A stretch of 64,000 bases of DNA from assembly GCA_035236585.1 (NCBI GenBank), contig CP141137.1, positions 47,638,057 to 47,702,056 on the forward strand, read 5' to 3'. The first letter of the stretch is position 1, and each line of letters opens with the position of its first letter. The stretch is from Warburgia ugandensis. Its lineage: Eukaryota; Streptophyta; Magnoliopsida; Canellales; Canellaceae. The translations under genes and the position numbers were made by a program. The notes below the pieces were generated by a model. It did not search any database, was not told where the DNA came from, and saw only the letters and a program-made list of their open reading frames with translations. Below are positions 48,201 to 58,312 of this stretch, in pieces.

Positions 48201-49598
48201 AGTTGACTTACTTCTCTGTAGGTCCTTTTTTCATCTAAATATCCTCAAAATAGACTGTACCTATGATTTGGCAGACATGGCAAAATGCTATGTGACACGA
48301 GTGTTGACACATATGAATACATCTACGAATGTTTACACAATAAGACACGTGTGTTGACACAGTATATCCATATCGTCCTGTATCAATTTTAGATCTCTAA
48401 CAGCAGCCTTGTCATTGTAGAAGTTTCATGGTTTTTGCCATGTCACCGTGTAGTACATCACGTGTCCGTTTGTAATGGATAAGGAAATGGAAAGAATCAA
48501 AAGACTCATTTCCCTCTCTATCTTCTCTCTCCCATGACGAACTACACATGATGGAAGATTGTGCTGAATGATGGTGGATGGGAGATGGTATGAATTTGAA
48601 TGGTTTGTTTACTTCTTTATAGCTTTGGTTTATGGGAGAAGAGAGATTGAGTTGAATCATGAGTGATGTTGGATGTGAGATGGCATGAATGGTCTGTTAA
48701 TGGCTTTATGGCTGAGGAGACGAACCTGGAAGCTCTTCTAAGTTTGTACCTAGAAAATCTATCTCTAGATGATTTTCTTGTGGAGCCCATGATTCAAACT
48801 TAAGAATCACTGTTGATGGTGATGAATACGAGAGACTTTTGTAAAAGTTGGATGTTGATATCACTTTTTAATGTTAATGTGTAGTTTTTTTGTGATAGCC
48901 TTTTGTGGTAAATAGTGGTTTGTAACGATGATATTCATATCACACTTTTTGCGGAACTAATTTGTTGCTTTTTGCAATAACTCTTTGAGTATTTGTAAAT
49001 GATGAATCTTAACATGCATGAATGAAGAGAGTTCTTTATTTAGAATTTATTTTTATTTTTCAAACTCTTAAGTAACAAAGAAATTACAAACAAGTGATAA
49101 CTATATATTCAAAACAAGGGAAAACCAAACAAGTAAGGCAACAATAACCAGAACGAAAGTATACCCATAATATCCAACAGAACAAAAAGGAATTGGTTAA
49201 CGAAAACCAAACAAGAACCACTAAAGAAAAGGTAAAAATTGCCCCAAATCCATCAACCAAACAACAATAAACATAAATACAACATAACCTGTTTCACTAA
49301 CCTCATTTTCGAGCTTCGAAATCCTCTGGACCAAAGCTTCGCGGTCTTTCTTCTCCATGGCTGCCTCATCCAACAACCCCGCATCCCTAAACCTTCTCCA
49401 AACTTCCGCCTCGCCACTTCCATCGACACCACTCCCACCATTTTCCCCTAAAGAAGCCAAAGGCGGTGGAGGACCATCTGCAACAACTATCTTTTTCCCT
49501 TTCCCAACAGTCTCTCCGCCATTTCTAGGGTTTGCAGGAAATTCCGTCCTGGGCGACAGTGACCAACCCTGCCACCCTTTCTTCTGAGGCGTAAACAT
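27228..49598 (-). CDS. CRWN1: CROWDED NUCLEI 1 / NMCP1-type nuclear lamina protein
   Basis: This long coiled-coil protein lines the inner nuclear envelope and sets nuclear size, shape and peripheral chromatin. Exons (minus): 49598-49302, 33838-33629, 31993-31740, 31539-31269, 30893-30810, 30263-28153, 28063-27826 and 27479-27228. All junctions are GT-AG and in phase, giving 3717 bases, about 1238 residues (Arabidopsis CRWN1 has 1132). The conserved NMCP1-type start [16 protein letters not shown] is present. Coiled coil runs from about residue 85 to 800, including [16 protein letters not shown] and KALGVEKQC. Then come [17 protein letters not shown], the basic region [19 protein letters not shown], a nuclear-localisation-like GGRRKRKQ, an acidic tail and the hallmark end GKLWHFFTT. 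The first intron is 15.5 kb and full of transposons. No coding damage is seen. CRWN1 fits better than CRWN4 because both terminal motifs are present. Confidence 0.93.
31618..31650 (+). mobile_element. 33-bp RTE LINE 3' tail with target-site duplication
   Basis: The segment GACCCCTATCAGGATAAGGT then CTTGATGATG is the extreme 3' end of the window's RTE family (compare 22494-22540 and 47450-47489). It is bounded by AATTAGAATTTGAAACTT (31600-31617) and AATTACAATTTGTAACTT (31651-31668), 16 of 18 identical. It sits in the CRWN1-like intron between exons 3 and 4, in antisense orientation to the gene. Confidence 0.8.
33061..33484. repeat. 224-bp tandem duplication in CRWN1-like intron 2
   Basis: Copies start at 33061 and 33285 with GATTATTATTTGAACTAGGA. 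Over about 190 comparable bases I count some six substitutions, so the duplication is young. The first copy carries an extra stretch around 33255-33284 (TTCTATTAGATTTTCCTTTA). It lies wholly in an intron and does not touch splice sites. Confidence 0.92.
34262..34416 (+). mobile_element. RTE LINE fragment, left part of a split copy
   Basis: From TAATAACCAAGAAGT onward it aligns with 21918-22050 of the larger LINE (for example ACTTTCAATACTTAGGATCG). It stops at 34416, where the Athila-like element begins, and resumes at 47008. The copy is 5'-truncated and lacks open reading frames. A left target-site duplication could not be fixed. Confidence 0.82.
34417..36340 (+). repeat. 5' LTR of the Athila-like element
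   Basis: It starts TGTTAAGTGTTCAATTTTGG right after ATAGG and ends AAAACAATCAACA. Length is 1924 bases. It pairs with 45172-47007. In a stretch of about 175 bases that I aligned by eye, roughly one base in seven differs, so the insertion is old. A CT-rich run lies near 35029-35044. Confidence 0.92.
36347..36366 (+). promoter_or_regulatory. Primer binding site of the Athila-like element
   Basis: The sequence TGGCACCATTGCTAAGGACC sits six bases after the LTR end. The tRNA-Asp type site of Athila elements is TGGCGCCGTTGCCGGGGA. Differences are G-to-A and C-to-T transitions, mostly at former CG positions, as expected from methylation decay. Confidence 0.75.
36894..37286 (+). mobile_element. RTE-derived non-autonomous mini-element with 19-bp target-site duplication
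   Basis: The 393-base element has the head of the RTE family (CCAGTCCCAAGCCCAGATGC, then a GCGTCAGGTGCCAACCGGCA string) and its 3' tail (ACCCCTAATTGGGATAAGGT, CTTGATAATGATGAT) but nothing of the polymerase. It contains two tandem units of about 140 bases (36937-37074 and 37075-37219). It is flanked by ATTAGTTTATTGTTTTAAA (36875-36893) and ATTAGTTTATTATTTTAAA (37287-37305), 18 of 19 identical. It lies in the leader of the Athila-like element, so it inserted later. Confidence 0.85.
38113..38535 (+). pseudogene. Athila-like gag fragment
   Basis: The open piece contains [16 protein letters not shown] and [20 protein letters not shown], the conserved capsid region of Athila/Tat gag. The frame breaks afterwards, and later gag parts appear in pieces around 39270-39510 ([18 protein letters not shown]). 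No intact protein. Confidence 0.85.
39690..40303 (+). pseudogene. Athila-like aspartic protease region
   Basis: The recognisable part is [20 protein letters not shown] with [15 protein letters not shown]. The active-site stretch before it (around 39950-40020) is broken by stops. It lies in the expected position between gag and reverse transcriptase. Confidence 0.82.
40900..42060 (+). pseudogene. Athila-like reverse transcriptase and RNase H
   Basis: Visible pieces are [20 protein letters not shown] (from 41000), the polymerase motif region [10 protein letters not shown] near 41270, and the RNase H piece [18 protein letters not shown] near 41820. The catalytic pair that is DD in the family reads DE here. 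Stops at 41136, 41326 and 41758 among others break the frame. Confidence 0.88.
42290..43375 (+). pseudogene. Athila-like integrase
   Basis: Pieces include the zinc-binding remnant CKSCKQCQK (near 42420), [22 protein letters not shown] (near 42690) and [20 protein letters not shown], so the catalytic core order is kept. At least one frame change lies between 42520 and 42590, and a stop at 42922 is followed by decayed C-terminal sequence to about 43375. Confidence 0.87.
43376..45171 (+). other. 3' non-coding part of the Athila-like element
   Basis: It is AT-rich, with no open frame and no envelope-like gene. The string ACATTAGGGACAATGTTTAT near 43466 and 'ttaggggtgtagaa' near 43490 are typical of the sequence after integrase in this branch. 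A 21-base unit containing ATTTGAAAATTTTATTTAAA repeats about three times at 43561-43625. A weak purine tract (TTGGGAG) precedes the 3' LTR. Confidence 0.6.
45172..47007 (+). repeat. 3' LTR of the Athila-like element
   Basis: It starts near CATCTAGTTTTCGATTTTGG (the terminal TG of the partner reads CA here) and ends AAAACAATCAACA, followed by the duplication ATAGG. Length is 1836 bases, 88 shorter than the 5' LTR. A (CT)n run lies at 45809-45830. Confidence 0.9.
47013..47489 (+). mobile_element. RTE LINE fragment, right part of the split copy
   Basis: It resumes the LINE cut at 34416, with pieces such as [14 protein letters not shown] and a broken C-terminal region. It ends in CGACCCCTAATCGGGGTAAG and GATGATGATGATGATGATGA. 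Together with the left part about 630 bases of LINE remain, all from the 3' half. Confidence 0.88.
47490..49301. other. Proximal part of CRWN1-like intron 1
   Basis: No gene is seen. Small local duplications occur: GTCTTAAATCCCCCAAG twice near 47728-47765, and a 'tacattgt...tcccttccttttcaa' unit near 48020 and 48145. It ends at the exon 1 donor GAG|GTTAGTG. Confidence 0.5.
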
Positions 49599-51436
49599 CC
49601 TTCAAAAACCTTTCACAAATTCTGCAATTCCAGATCTTGAACTCCTCTGTCATAAGCAAAGATAGAAAGAAAGAAAAGGAAACCGAAATTCCCCCTCCTC
49701 GGAAGAAAGAATTTTACCGTTTCCCCAAGACCCTGGAAAACCCAACGGTAGGAATAACGAGAAACCAAAACCCGGACGCGAACGGAGTTTATGCGATACG
49801 GCGAAATGACTGTTCTGGAATCCGAAAGAGGAGAAGGAAAAAGGAGGACGACGAAGAAGAAGGAAAACCCGAAAATGGTTTTGCTTTTTCTGAAACCCGC
49901 AGCCTTTTCTTCGCTTTTTTTGCCCTTTCCGCCTTATTAATCCTTTTATTTATTAGCAAGGCACTTCTATCCATGCGTTATGACAACGATGCCCCTCATG
50001 GTTGTCATGTTTCGCCTCGTAGTATGGGAGGTAATGTAGAACAAGTTGGGGGTATTTAGGTAAACATACTCTTAAAATTATGAAAGGAATTAAGAGTAGA
50101 ATATGGCAAAATAAAATGACAGCAGCTAAGTGCGTGGTGGAGCGGGGGCTGGGAATGATGCTCTCTCTCTCTAACAAACAAAAAGTGGAAGTGGATAGTA
50201 CTTTCATACTGGCTTCACAGTGGATCAATCCAACGGAGAAGAATTGTTGGTAAAGAGAATATCTGAGATGCGACTCGCAGATCAACGGTTGGATGCAGCC
50301 GGGGCTGCACATATGGGGTCCAGGGACAGGTACTTTTTTATGTGCAAGTGTAAAACCGTCATATCAACTTGGTTTGCTAACTCCCACTCTCTCAACTCCA
50401 AATGTGCGAGCAAGGTGTGTGGCTGAAATTGAAAGCTTTTCTATGGTGGCAAAGCCAAAAGTGGTGTTGTAGCCAAAAGTGATATGCATTTACATCCCTA
50501 TTAGAACCCTTGATTGTGGGGATGAGAACATGTACTCCACATATATTTAGAAATCAAAAGAAACTTGTAAGCTGGAATTTGTCACTGTTAATAACAACTT
50601 GTTTGTTTGTGCCATAGGATGCACGGATGACTTACTTGGTTCGTTGATTCAAATAATATGGTAATTGTGCTTATAGGAATTCTAGTCTTTATAACATTTA
50701 TTTTAGGCAAAGCCAAGAATTACAAAGCAAATAGCTAACATAGTCCTAAATCTAGTCTTCAACTAAAGGAAAAAGTAGAGACTCCAAACTCTAACAAAGG
50801 GTACTTCAGAAGAGATGATGAATTATCCGCAACAAATGCCTAGATATTTATTGGCCTAGTTTTTATATAATATGTATAAAGGTTTTCATTAGTTTCTTTG
50901 CAAATATAAATAGTCTAGTCATTTAGTATATAAAATAACTAATGAAAAGAAGTCGGAGAGAGATTGATTTATAGTTCACAAATATATAGAAATATTGGTT
51001 GAAAAAGAGAGTGTGCATCAACCAAGTCCTTTGGGGGTCCCCCATTCATCTAATGAATCCAAATAAAATACAATAGCTAACCATTTTTCTTTTCTTTTCA
51101 AAAAGAGAAATGCTAGGCTCACTTGTTCATCTTATTGCCCTATCCTTCGATACCCAGTCATTCAAACATCATATCAACTTGATGATTCTATCATCCAAAT
51201 AAGTATAAATTTAATCGCAAACAGTTAGAAACCTTATAGAAGCAATTTTGTTTTGTTTTGATGAAATAGTAAAAGCTTCGAGGTAGGTGTATATGATTCT
51301 TGGTTGGTTCCAATTCATTTTAATCAATTTAGACCATTTGCTTGATTTTTCCATTTCAACCAAAGTCGACTAAAGCCTATAAAACCCACACATTCTTTTG
51401 TGCTTTTTCCAAAATAGTGCAGCACAAGTTATTTTA
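49599..51436. other. Upstream region of CRWN1-like gene
   Basis: This is the presumed 5' UTR and promoter of the lamina gene on the minus strand, purine-rich on + at 49640-49880. A TATA-like AATAAATAAAAGG (minus strand) lies near 49950, about 350 bases above the ATG. A 140-codon frame on + (49637-50059) opposes the gene, but I doubt it is real. Nothing else is recognised up to the LTR at 51437. Confidence 0.4.
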
Positions 51437-51766
51437 TGTGCTACTCAAGGCTAGAGCAACAAGAGTCATGGAGTCAACATGTCATTTTTTTATGCTTCTT
51501 ACTTGCTTTCTTTTTCCATGTTTAGCAATTTAGGTAATACTTTTTCTCTTTTAGTAACCTAGGTTATTATGTTTTGGTAACTTATGATATTTAGTAGTGG
51601 AGAGAAAGATGTTTCTTACATATAAGACAATTGTTATTATCTATGAAGAAGAACTTGATTACAATTTTCTTATGGATTTAATAACCTCTCTTATCTAATA
51701 GATTCAAGGCAAATTTTGGTTCAAGACGGTGATCTTGGCTGTAACTCTTGAAGTATTTTTACTGCA
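51437..51766 (+). repeat. 5' LTR of the second Ty3/gypsy element
   Basis: About 330 bases. It starts near TGTGCTACTCAAGGCTAGAG and ends near TTTTTACTGCA. The partner is at 55894-56210. Ends are set by where the two copies stop matching and by TG...CA, so they may be off by several bases. Confidence 0.75.
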
Positions 51767-52618
51767 TCATTTGGTATTACACTATTGTCTTTTAGTAGTT
51801 TTATGGCCTAAAGTTGATAAAAAAAAAAGTGACAACTCCAATAACGATGTTCAAGGAGATCAACCCATTATCATAGTAGTGTTTTAAGATTTCAACAAAC
51901 AAAACAATGGTCTATGGAAGAGATGCAAGCATTGGTCCCACTATTGATAGAAGCTTTAAAGCATATTCAAGTTCATGATAATAACAGGGTTTCAATCAAC
52001 AAAGAGGCTCGTGATCTATTCGTTCATAGTAACATACCAAGACAATTGCGTAGGGCATAACTTTAGCATGGTGGGAGCCACTCCAAATCTCACATACATG
52101 CAAGGAAAAGCATTGATTCATATCTAGCAATAGATGAAGCAGTTGATGCAAGCAATACTTTTACCACAAGATTATGATCAAGGGTTATTCCGACAATACC
52201 AAAATTATAAGAAAGTCATACATGCAAGAATATGTGGAAGGGTTATATCAGCTATCATCATGCATTGACCTAGTAGAAATTGAGTCACTACAAGTGCCTA
52301 GCTTTATTGGAGGCTATGTTTTGCTATCTAGGATCAAGTTACACTGCCGCTTATTTGAACTAAGCAAATGGAGCAAAACTAGCAACTAGAGTAAAAACAC
52401 AATAAGAGAGAGTTGCAGGACAAGGTTCATATTCTTTACCAATTGAGACACCACTATAGCTAATTCTTCAAGAGCAATACTAACAAATTGAGATAGAGTT
52501 CTTATTAAGGACCATTTCAACCCCTACAATGAAAACTTAAGGTTCAAGGAGTGGACAAACAAAACAAGTTAGAGAGACATCTAAAGAAAATCCTCATGTT
52601 CCATCACAACCAATTAAA

Positions 52619-52663
52619 TGTTATAGATGTGGAGAAGTTGGACATCAATCTAATCAGTGTTCA
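52619..52663 (+). pseudogene. gag zinc knuckle of the second Ty3/gypsy element
   Basis: It reads CYRCGEVGHQSNQC, a perfect C-x2-C-x4-H-x4-C knuckle of retrotransposon gag. The surrounding gag frame is broken. Confidence 0.85.
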
Positions 52664-53539
52664 CAGAGAAAGGCATCAAATGTGGTAGACAAAGAGGAAT
52701 TAGATGATGGAGAGAAAGTAGAATTTCAAGATGAAGAGGAAAGCAAAGATGTGAGATATGCATGTGATGAATTTCTCTAATATAGAGGTGGTTAATGTAA
52801 TACACCAAAAGAGAAGGAAGAATCACAACATCTTTCGCAATGGATATGCAGTCAAGCATAGGTTCTATGATTTGATAATAGACATCATAGTAGCTCAAAC
52901 ATTGTATATTAGAAGATGGTCAGTAAGTCGCAGTGAGAGATTCAAAAGTATCCTATGACTGACAAAGTTGATGGTATCAAGTAAGGCAGTGACATAAAGG
53001 CCAGTAAATAATGTTGTATCCCTTTTTCTATAGAAATATATTATTAGGATGAGGTGACGTGATTAATATGGATGCTTGTGATATGTTACTTGGGAGAGTG
53101 TGGCAACATGATTTAGATGTCTCATACAAATAAAAGGCTAATATTTATTTCTTTGTGAAAGATGGCACGAAAATCACCCTTGCACCTTTTAGAGAGAAAA
53201 CCAACTCAAAGCTTCCATAGTGGATGGGTAGTCATTTTTTATTATTAAAAAATTTAATGAAGAATCTAAGGAGACATGATATGTGTGTGCGCTTGCGCGC
53301 TCGTGCTTAGTAATTAAAGGAGGGGAGATGGGAGTTGCAAAGGTTCCTGACAAACTAAAAGCTGTATTGAGAAAATTTGAGGAAATCATGCCTAAAGATC
53401 TTCATGATGAGTTACCCCCGTGAGGGAAATCCAATATCATATAATTCTCATCCTAAGAGCTAATTTTTCTAACCTCTACATTACTGCATGAACCCAAAAT
53501 GAATTGCAAATTTACTTTAAAAAGGGTTTGTTAAGAGAA

Positions 53540-54020
53540 ACATGAGCCCATGTGAAATACTTGCCCTTCTAAAACCAAAGAAGGATGGAAGTTGGAGAAT
53601 GTGCATTGATAACAAAACAATAAATAGAATCACAATGAAGTATGGGTTTCCTATACCATGGTTAGATGATATGATGGATATGCTTGAGTATCCAAAGTGT
53701 TTTCTAAAATTGATTTGAAGAGTAGAATTCAACAAATGAGGATTACACCAGATTATAACCCAAGTACTTTCATGAGATGGCTAGTTATGTCATTTAGTGA
53801 TTCAAATGCTTTGAGTACTTTCATGTGGGTGATGACCCAACTACTCAATTGTTTATTGGTCATTGTTTAGCTATGTATTTCAATGATATATTGATCTACA
53901 ACTGTAGTGAAGGGGAGCATTTTGCACAACTCGTAACTGCATTGTAAGTGTTGAAAGATAATAAGCTTTTCATAAATTTGGTAAAGTGTAACATTAAGAC
54001 AGATAAGATTGTGTTTTTGG
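53540..54020 (+). pseudogene. Reverse transcriptase fragment of the second Ty3/gypsy element
   Basis: [19 protein letters not shown] (near 53580) and [13 protein letters not shown] are the usual fingers region. The catalytic box reads YFNDILIY near 53875, with Asn in place of the first Asp of the DD pair. Stops and small deletions separate the pieces. Confidence 0.85.
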
Positions 54021-54899
54021 GTTTATGTCAAGAGTGCTTCACGCATTCATGTGGACTGGGGGAAATGAGAGCTATCTGAGAATGGTTAATACATCAAAAT
54101 GTGAGGTTGTGAATTTTTATAGGCAATTAATCAGAAATTTCTGTATTGGTTTAGCTCATATTATATAGTTCAGGAAGAAAGAAATTTTTCAGTGGTAAAA
54201 AAGGCTATAGAAGAGTTTTGCTCTAATTAATGATAGGCTATCTTTTGCTCTTTTCCTAGCATTATTGAGTTTTAGTATGCCATTTGAAGTTGAATATGAT
54301 GCCTCCTACATTGGCATAGAAGTTGTACTTTCTCAAGAGTAAGTTGGCTGCCTTTTATAGTAAAAAGCATTGTAAGAAGTGGTCATATATGAGCTAGAGT
54401 TGTATTCTTTTTAAAAAGCTCTACAATACTAGAAGCACAATTTAATTTAAAAGGAGTTTGTTCCTTACATAGATCATGAAGTTTCAATTTTTATTTATTA
54501 ATGTGAATTAGATACATGCTAGATGAATTTCTTCTTTGCAAAAATTTACTTTTGTATTGAAGCATAAATCACTGTAACAAAATAAAGTCGCAAATGCATT
54601 GAGTAGAAGGACAACATCTTTTGTGGCTAATGAGGTTGAAGGATTTGGCCATTTAAAAGAGCTATGTGTTGAAGATGCAAATTTTTAAGATAGTTGGGCT
54701 GAATGCTAGATACCATAATTTTCATAGTTGTTTGTGTAGGGTGATTTTCTCTTCAAGGAAAATTGGTTTTACATCCATTAGTGTTCATATAGAGAGTAAG
54801 TTATTAAAGAACTACATGTAGGCAGTTTAGTAAGACACTTTGGCATGATAAAAGCATTGCACTAGTATAAGATAAATACTACTAGACTCAACTAAAGAG

Positions 54900-55640
54900 A
54901 GATGTGGGAAGTTTGTGCAAAGTTATCAACTTTGACAAGTTACAAAAGGCTAAATAAAACACAAACCTTTAAACTCCTTTACTTGTACTAAAAGATCTGT
55001 GGGAAGATTTGTCAATGAAATTTGTGTAGGGATGGCCAAGGAATCAAATGGATATGAAATTCACATTTGTGGTGGTTGACATGTTCTCTATGAGGCACAC
55101 TTTAGTCCTTGCAAGAAGACAACATATGTGAGTGACAAACCTATTTTTCAAGGAGGTTATGAAACTATATTGAATGCTAAAAGTTCTTACTTTAGATCAT
55201 GATATTAAGTTCCTTGGTCACTTTTAGAGGATACTATAGAGGAGATTTGACATATGGTTGCAATGTAGTAGCACCTGTCATCCACAAACTAATGGTCAAA
55301 CAGAGGTGGAGAACAAGACATTGCAAAACATCATCAAGTGCTTGGTTATTGCAAACCTAATTAATGGGACTTTTCTCTTCCTCCAGTTGAGTTTACATTC
55401 AATAACATAGTGAACCAATTTATAGAAAAATCTTCATATGAGATTATCTATTGCAAGGCACCAAAACACACACTAGACTTGGTGAATTTGCCAAAGCTTA
55501 TAGGTATGAGTAGGGCAGCAGAACATTTGTTCAGTAAGCTTCAAGCTATGCATGCTAAAGTTAAGAGGCAACTTGGTGATAAATATAAGGAAGATGTAGA
55601 CAAACACAAGCAGCCAAAAGTGTTTTAGGATGGGTCACTT
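54900..55640 (+). pseudogene. Integrase fragment of the second Ty3/gypsy element
   Basis: Pieces are DLWEDLSMKF (near 54995), TFVVVDMFS, the core piece CHPQTNGQTEVENKTLQNI near 55275, and a C-terminal part HTLDLVNLPKL near 55470. No chromodomain is recognisable before the 3' LTR. Confidence 0.82.
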
Positions 55641-55893
55641 CAGGAAAAAATAGTTTCTAGAGCTAATACAACAAGCTAAAGAACAAGAAGTTTATGCATT
55701 TTTAGATCGTGAAAAGATCAATGATAATGATTATATTGTTGATCCTTTTATGGAAAATATGACTATTTCTTTGACATTTAATGTTACCAACTTGTTCACC
55801 TATCATGCCTCAAAAGAACCCAATTATCCTAAAGGTAACTCAAGGACAATTTATTTTCTCAAATGGAGGAAATTGACATAGCTCAAGTTATCA

Positions 55894-56047
55894 TGCACAT
55901 TAGTCAACACTAGAGCAATAAGAGTCAAGAAGTCAAATTGCAATTTTTTATACTTCTTACTTGCTTTCTTATTTCATAATTAGGGACTTAGGTAATATTT
56001 TTTACTTTTAGTAACTTAGATCATTATATTTGGTAATTTAAGATATC

Positions 56048-56095
<48 letters not shown>

Positions 56096-56210
56096 TATCT
56101 TTAAAGAAGGACTTTATGGTTTTTTTCTTATGGATTCAAGAATCTCTCTTGTTATTTAGGTTCAAGATAGTGATCTTGGCTGTAACTCTTTGAGTATTTT
56201 CTATATTTCA
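55894..56210 (+). repeat. 3' LTR of the second Ty3/gypsy element
   Basis: About 317 bases, paired with 51437-51766. An (AG)n run of about 43 bases at 56049-56091 has grown inside it where the partner has only GGAGAGAAAG. Confidence 0.75.
56049..56091. repeat. (AG)n microsatellite
   Basis: About 21 uninterrupted AG units inside the 3' LTR. The matching place in the 5' LTR (near 51600) has only a short GA-rich stretch, so the expansion came after insertion. Confidence 0.95.
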
Positions 56211-58312
56211 TGTTATTGCCAAATGGCAAAATTTGTCACATGTTTCTTCTTCTTCTTCTTTGAAATGTTGAATACACATCCATAAGTACCTTGAAATCAT
56301 TGCATACTAAGAATCATGAGAGGTCCTTCTAGTGCCATTGAACTAGAAGCCATTTTTATTGTTTCTTCTCCATCTCCTTCTTGTTACTTTTCCTCTTCTT
56401 TATTCTTTACCAGCACCAAACTCAGCAACTTTTGACTTCCTTGGAGATGGCAAGAGATATTTTGGTATAAACCCTGCTTTGTTCACCCTAGGCTTATGGA
56501 TTAAAAGGCCTAACTTTTAGTAAAAAGGGAAAAAAGATAACAACTCTTCTTTAAAAAATAAAATAAAATACAAACACCCCTCTTGTTTTCATATTAACAA
56601 TTAGCACCCAACCTTTGATATTAAAGATGGCTCTTATTTTTCTTACCAACACACACCTATTCTTGTCAATTTGTGCATTCTTTTTAGATGTTATTAATTA
56701 TGGATTTACTAACTAAATACTTTATTTGAATCTAATTTGAAAATGAAAACTAAAAATCAAAATCAAAACTTTATTTTCATCCTCAAATAGAAACAATGAT
56801 GTAGACAATGGTGATGACTTTGATCCCAACTACCTTAAAAAAAGCCTTAACAAAATCTTCATGAATAGAAGCTTTTTAACTATATCTATCTGTGCAATTT
56901 GGATTATTAACCTTGTAAATTATGGAGTTGCAAGGCATATTTTTCTTATCCTATATGAAGAAATGTTCTATAGAAGCTAGCTTAGTTAACTCAAACAAAT
57001 ATGTTTGCAAAAAAAAGGGTATCAAATGAATATCATTGCACGAATCCTAAACGACTTTATATATCAACAGTAATAATAAACTTTAAGTTTATGACATGTA
57101 AAAACTCATAGAACCAATGACATTCATCATAGACACATTGCAAATAAGGAATCTAGTAACCTACCATCAAAAGGAGCTTAACAATAAAACATATCTTTGT
57201 AGCACATTCCTTGATCTTATGGACTACATCTTAAAGGTTGGACTATATTCTCAAAGTGTCAACTCTTAGACTTGCTCATTTCATGCAAGTCCCTATTATC
57301 TAGATACTCTTAATTGCCACATCTTCTATAATTCCAAGTAATATACTTGAGGTTATAAAAGACAATTTGACATCTCCCCTGAAGTACACTTGGTCACAAG
57401 TTTGAGTCGCTATTTCTCCTTTGCGCAGGATTGAATTTAGGAGCGAGTGATTTGTTTTGTAACCTTACCTTGTAAAGAAAAAGAGAAAATAAATATTATT
57501 CTTTAAAAGAGGATTGGTATATTGCATTGTCCAAAACACTCCTACCTTACATAATGACTATAAATAATTTTCCATGTTTTGTTGACAGAGAGAAGGCTGA
57601 AATCATGGACATCTAGAAACCTATGTATTTACATCGACGACGTAATGTCCAAAACTGGCCATTTTTACCTATGTTTTCAATATTTTTTCATGTCATAAAC
57701 ATTCACAGTAAGGATATCTAGACATCCATACTCTTTTCCAAAACATAAATATTTGACTGAATACTGGGACATATATTGATTTACTAACGTAAATTTTCTT
57801 TGTCCACGAACATTGGTTAGGACAATGCAATATCTCAATCCACTAAGACCTTGTAAAGGTTGGACTATGTTCTCAAAACGTCCACTCTTATACTTGCTCA
57901 TTTCATGTAAGTCTTTTGTAATCTAAATCCTCTTGGTTGTTATATTTACCATGATCCTAGTAACTACACTTGGGGTTATAGAAGGCAACTTGGCATCTCT
58001 CTTGAGGTAAGCTTGGTCCATTTTGTAGTTGCTATTTCCCCTTGGCCGGGATATCTTTCATCTTTAACATGCAACGCAACTTAATAATTAAATCTGTTTT
58101 TTCCAATTGATCTAGACAGAGTCTGAAGATCACTTGGTATTGGTAATACGCGCGAGTCTCCTTACCACTTGGAAAAAGTTTATTTGCATCATCGTCAGAG
58201 CTTAGTAAGCGCCAGAAGGAGAAGAAGAGCATCTTCCCTGCGGATTTAGTGGCGGTGTTAAGGGTTTAAAACGCAACATCGAACGATGTATGCTTTTTGA
58301 TCTCTGAAAACC
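56211..58312. other. Spacer before the ILP1-like gene
   Basis: No gene is seen. A direct repeat of about 190 bases occurs at 57233-57421 and 57855-58042. The last 270 bases should hold the promoter and 5' UTR of the gene at 58313. A telo-box-like AAGGGTTTAA lies at 58260-58269; no convincing TATA box was found. Confidence 0.5.
57233..57421. repeat. Direct repeat, first copy (second at 57855-58042)
   Basis: Both copies start AAAGGTTGGACTAT and share CTTGCTCATTTCATG, 'acttgrggttataraaggcaa' like strings, and a tail with TTGGTC and GCTATTTC. Near the tail the first copy has GGTCACAAGTTTGAGTCG, which resembles a tRNA B box. They could be two copies of one SINE-like element or LTRs of a very small element. 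Confidence 0.6.

Larger units (their letters stand above)
51437..56210 (+). mobile_element. Second Ty3/gypsy LTR retrotransposon, about 4.8 kb, dead
   Basis: Direct terminal repeats at 51437-51766 and 55894-56210 share AGAGCAAYAAGAGTCA (one variable base), TTACTTGCTTTCTT and GTGATCTTGGCTGTAACTCT. A primer-site-like TTGGTATTAC follows the first LTR. Inside, in order: gag debris, a CCHC zinc knuckle (52619-52663), reverse transcriptase (53540-54020) and integrase (54900-55640). The exact termini are approximate, and I found no clear target-site duplication. Stops and frameshifts are frequent. It lies between the CRWN1-like and ILP1-like genes. Confidence 0.85.
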
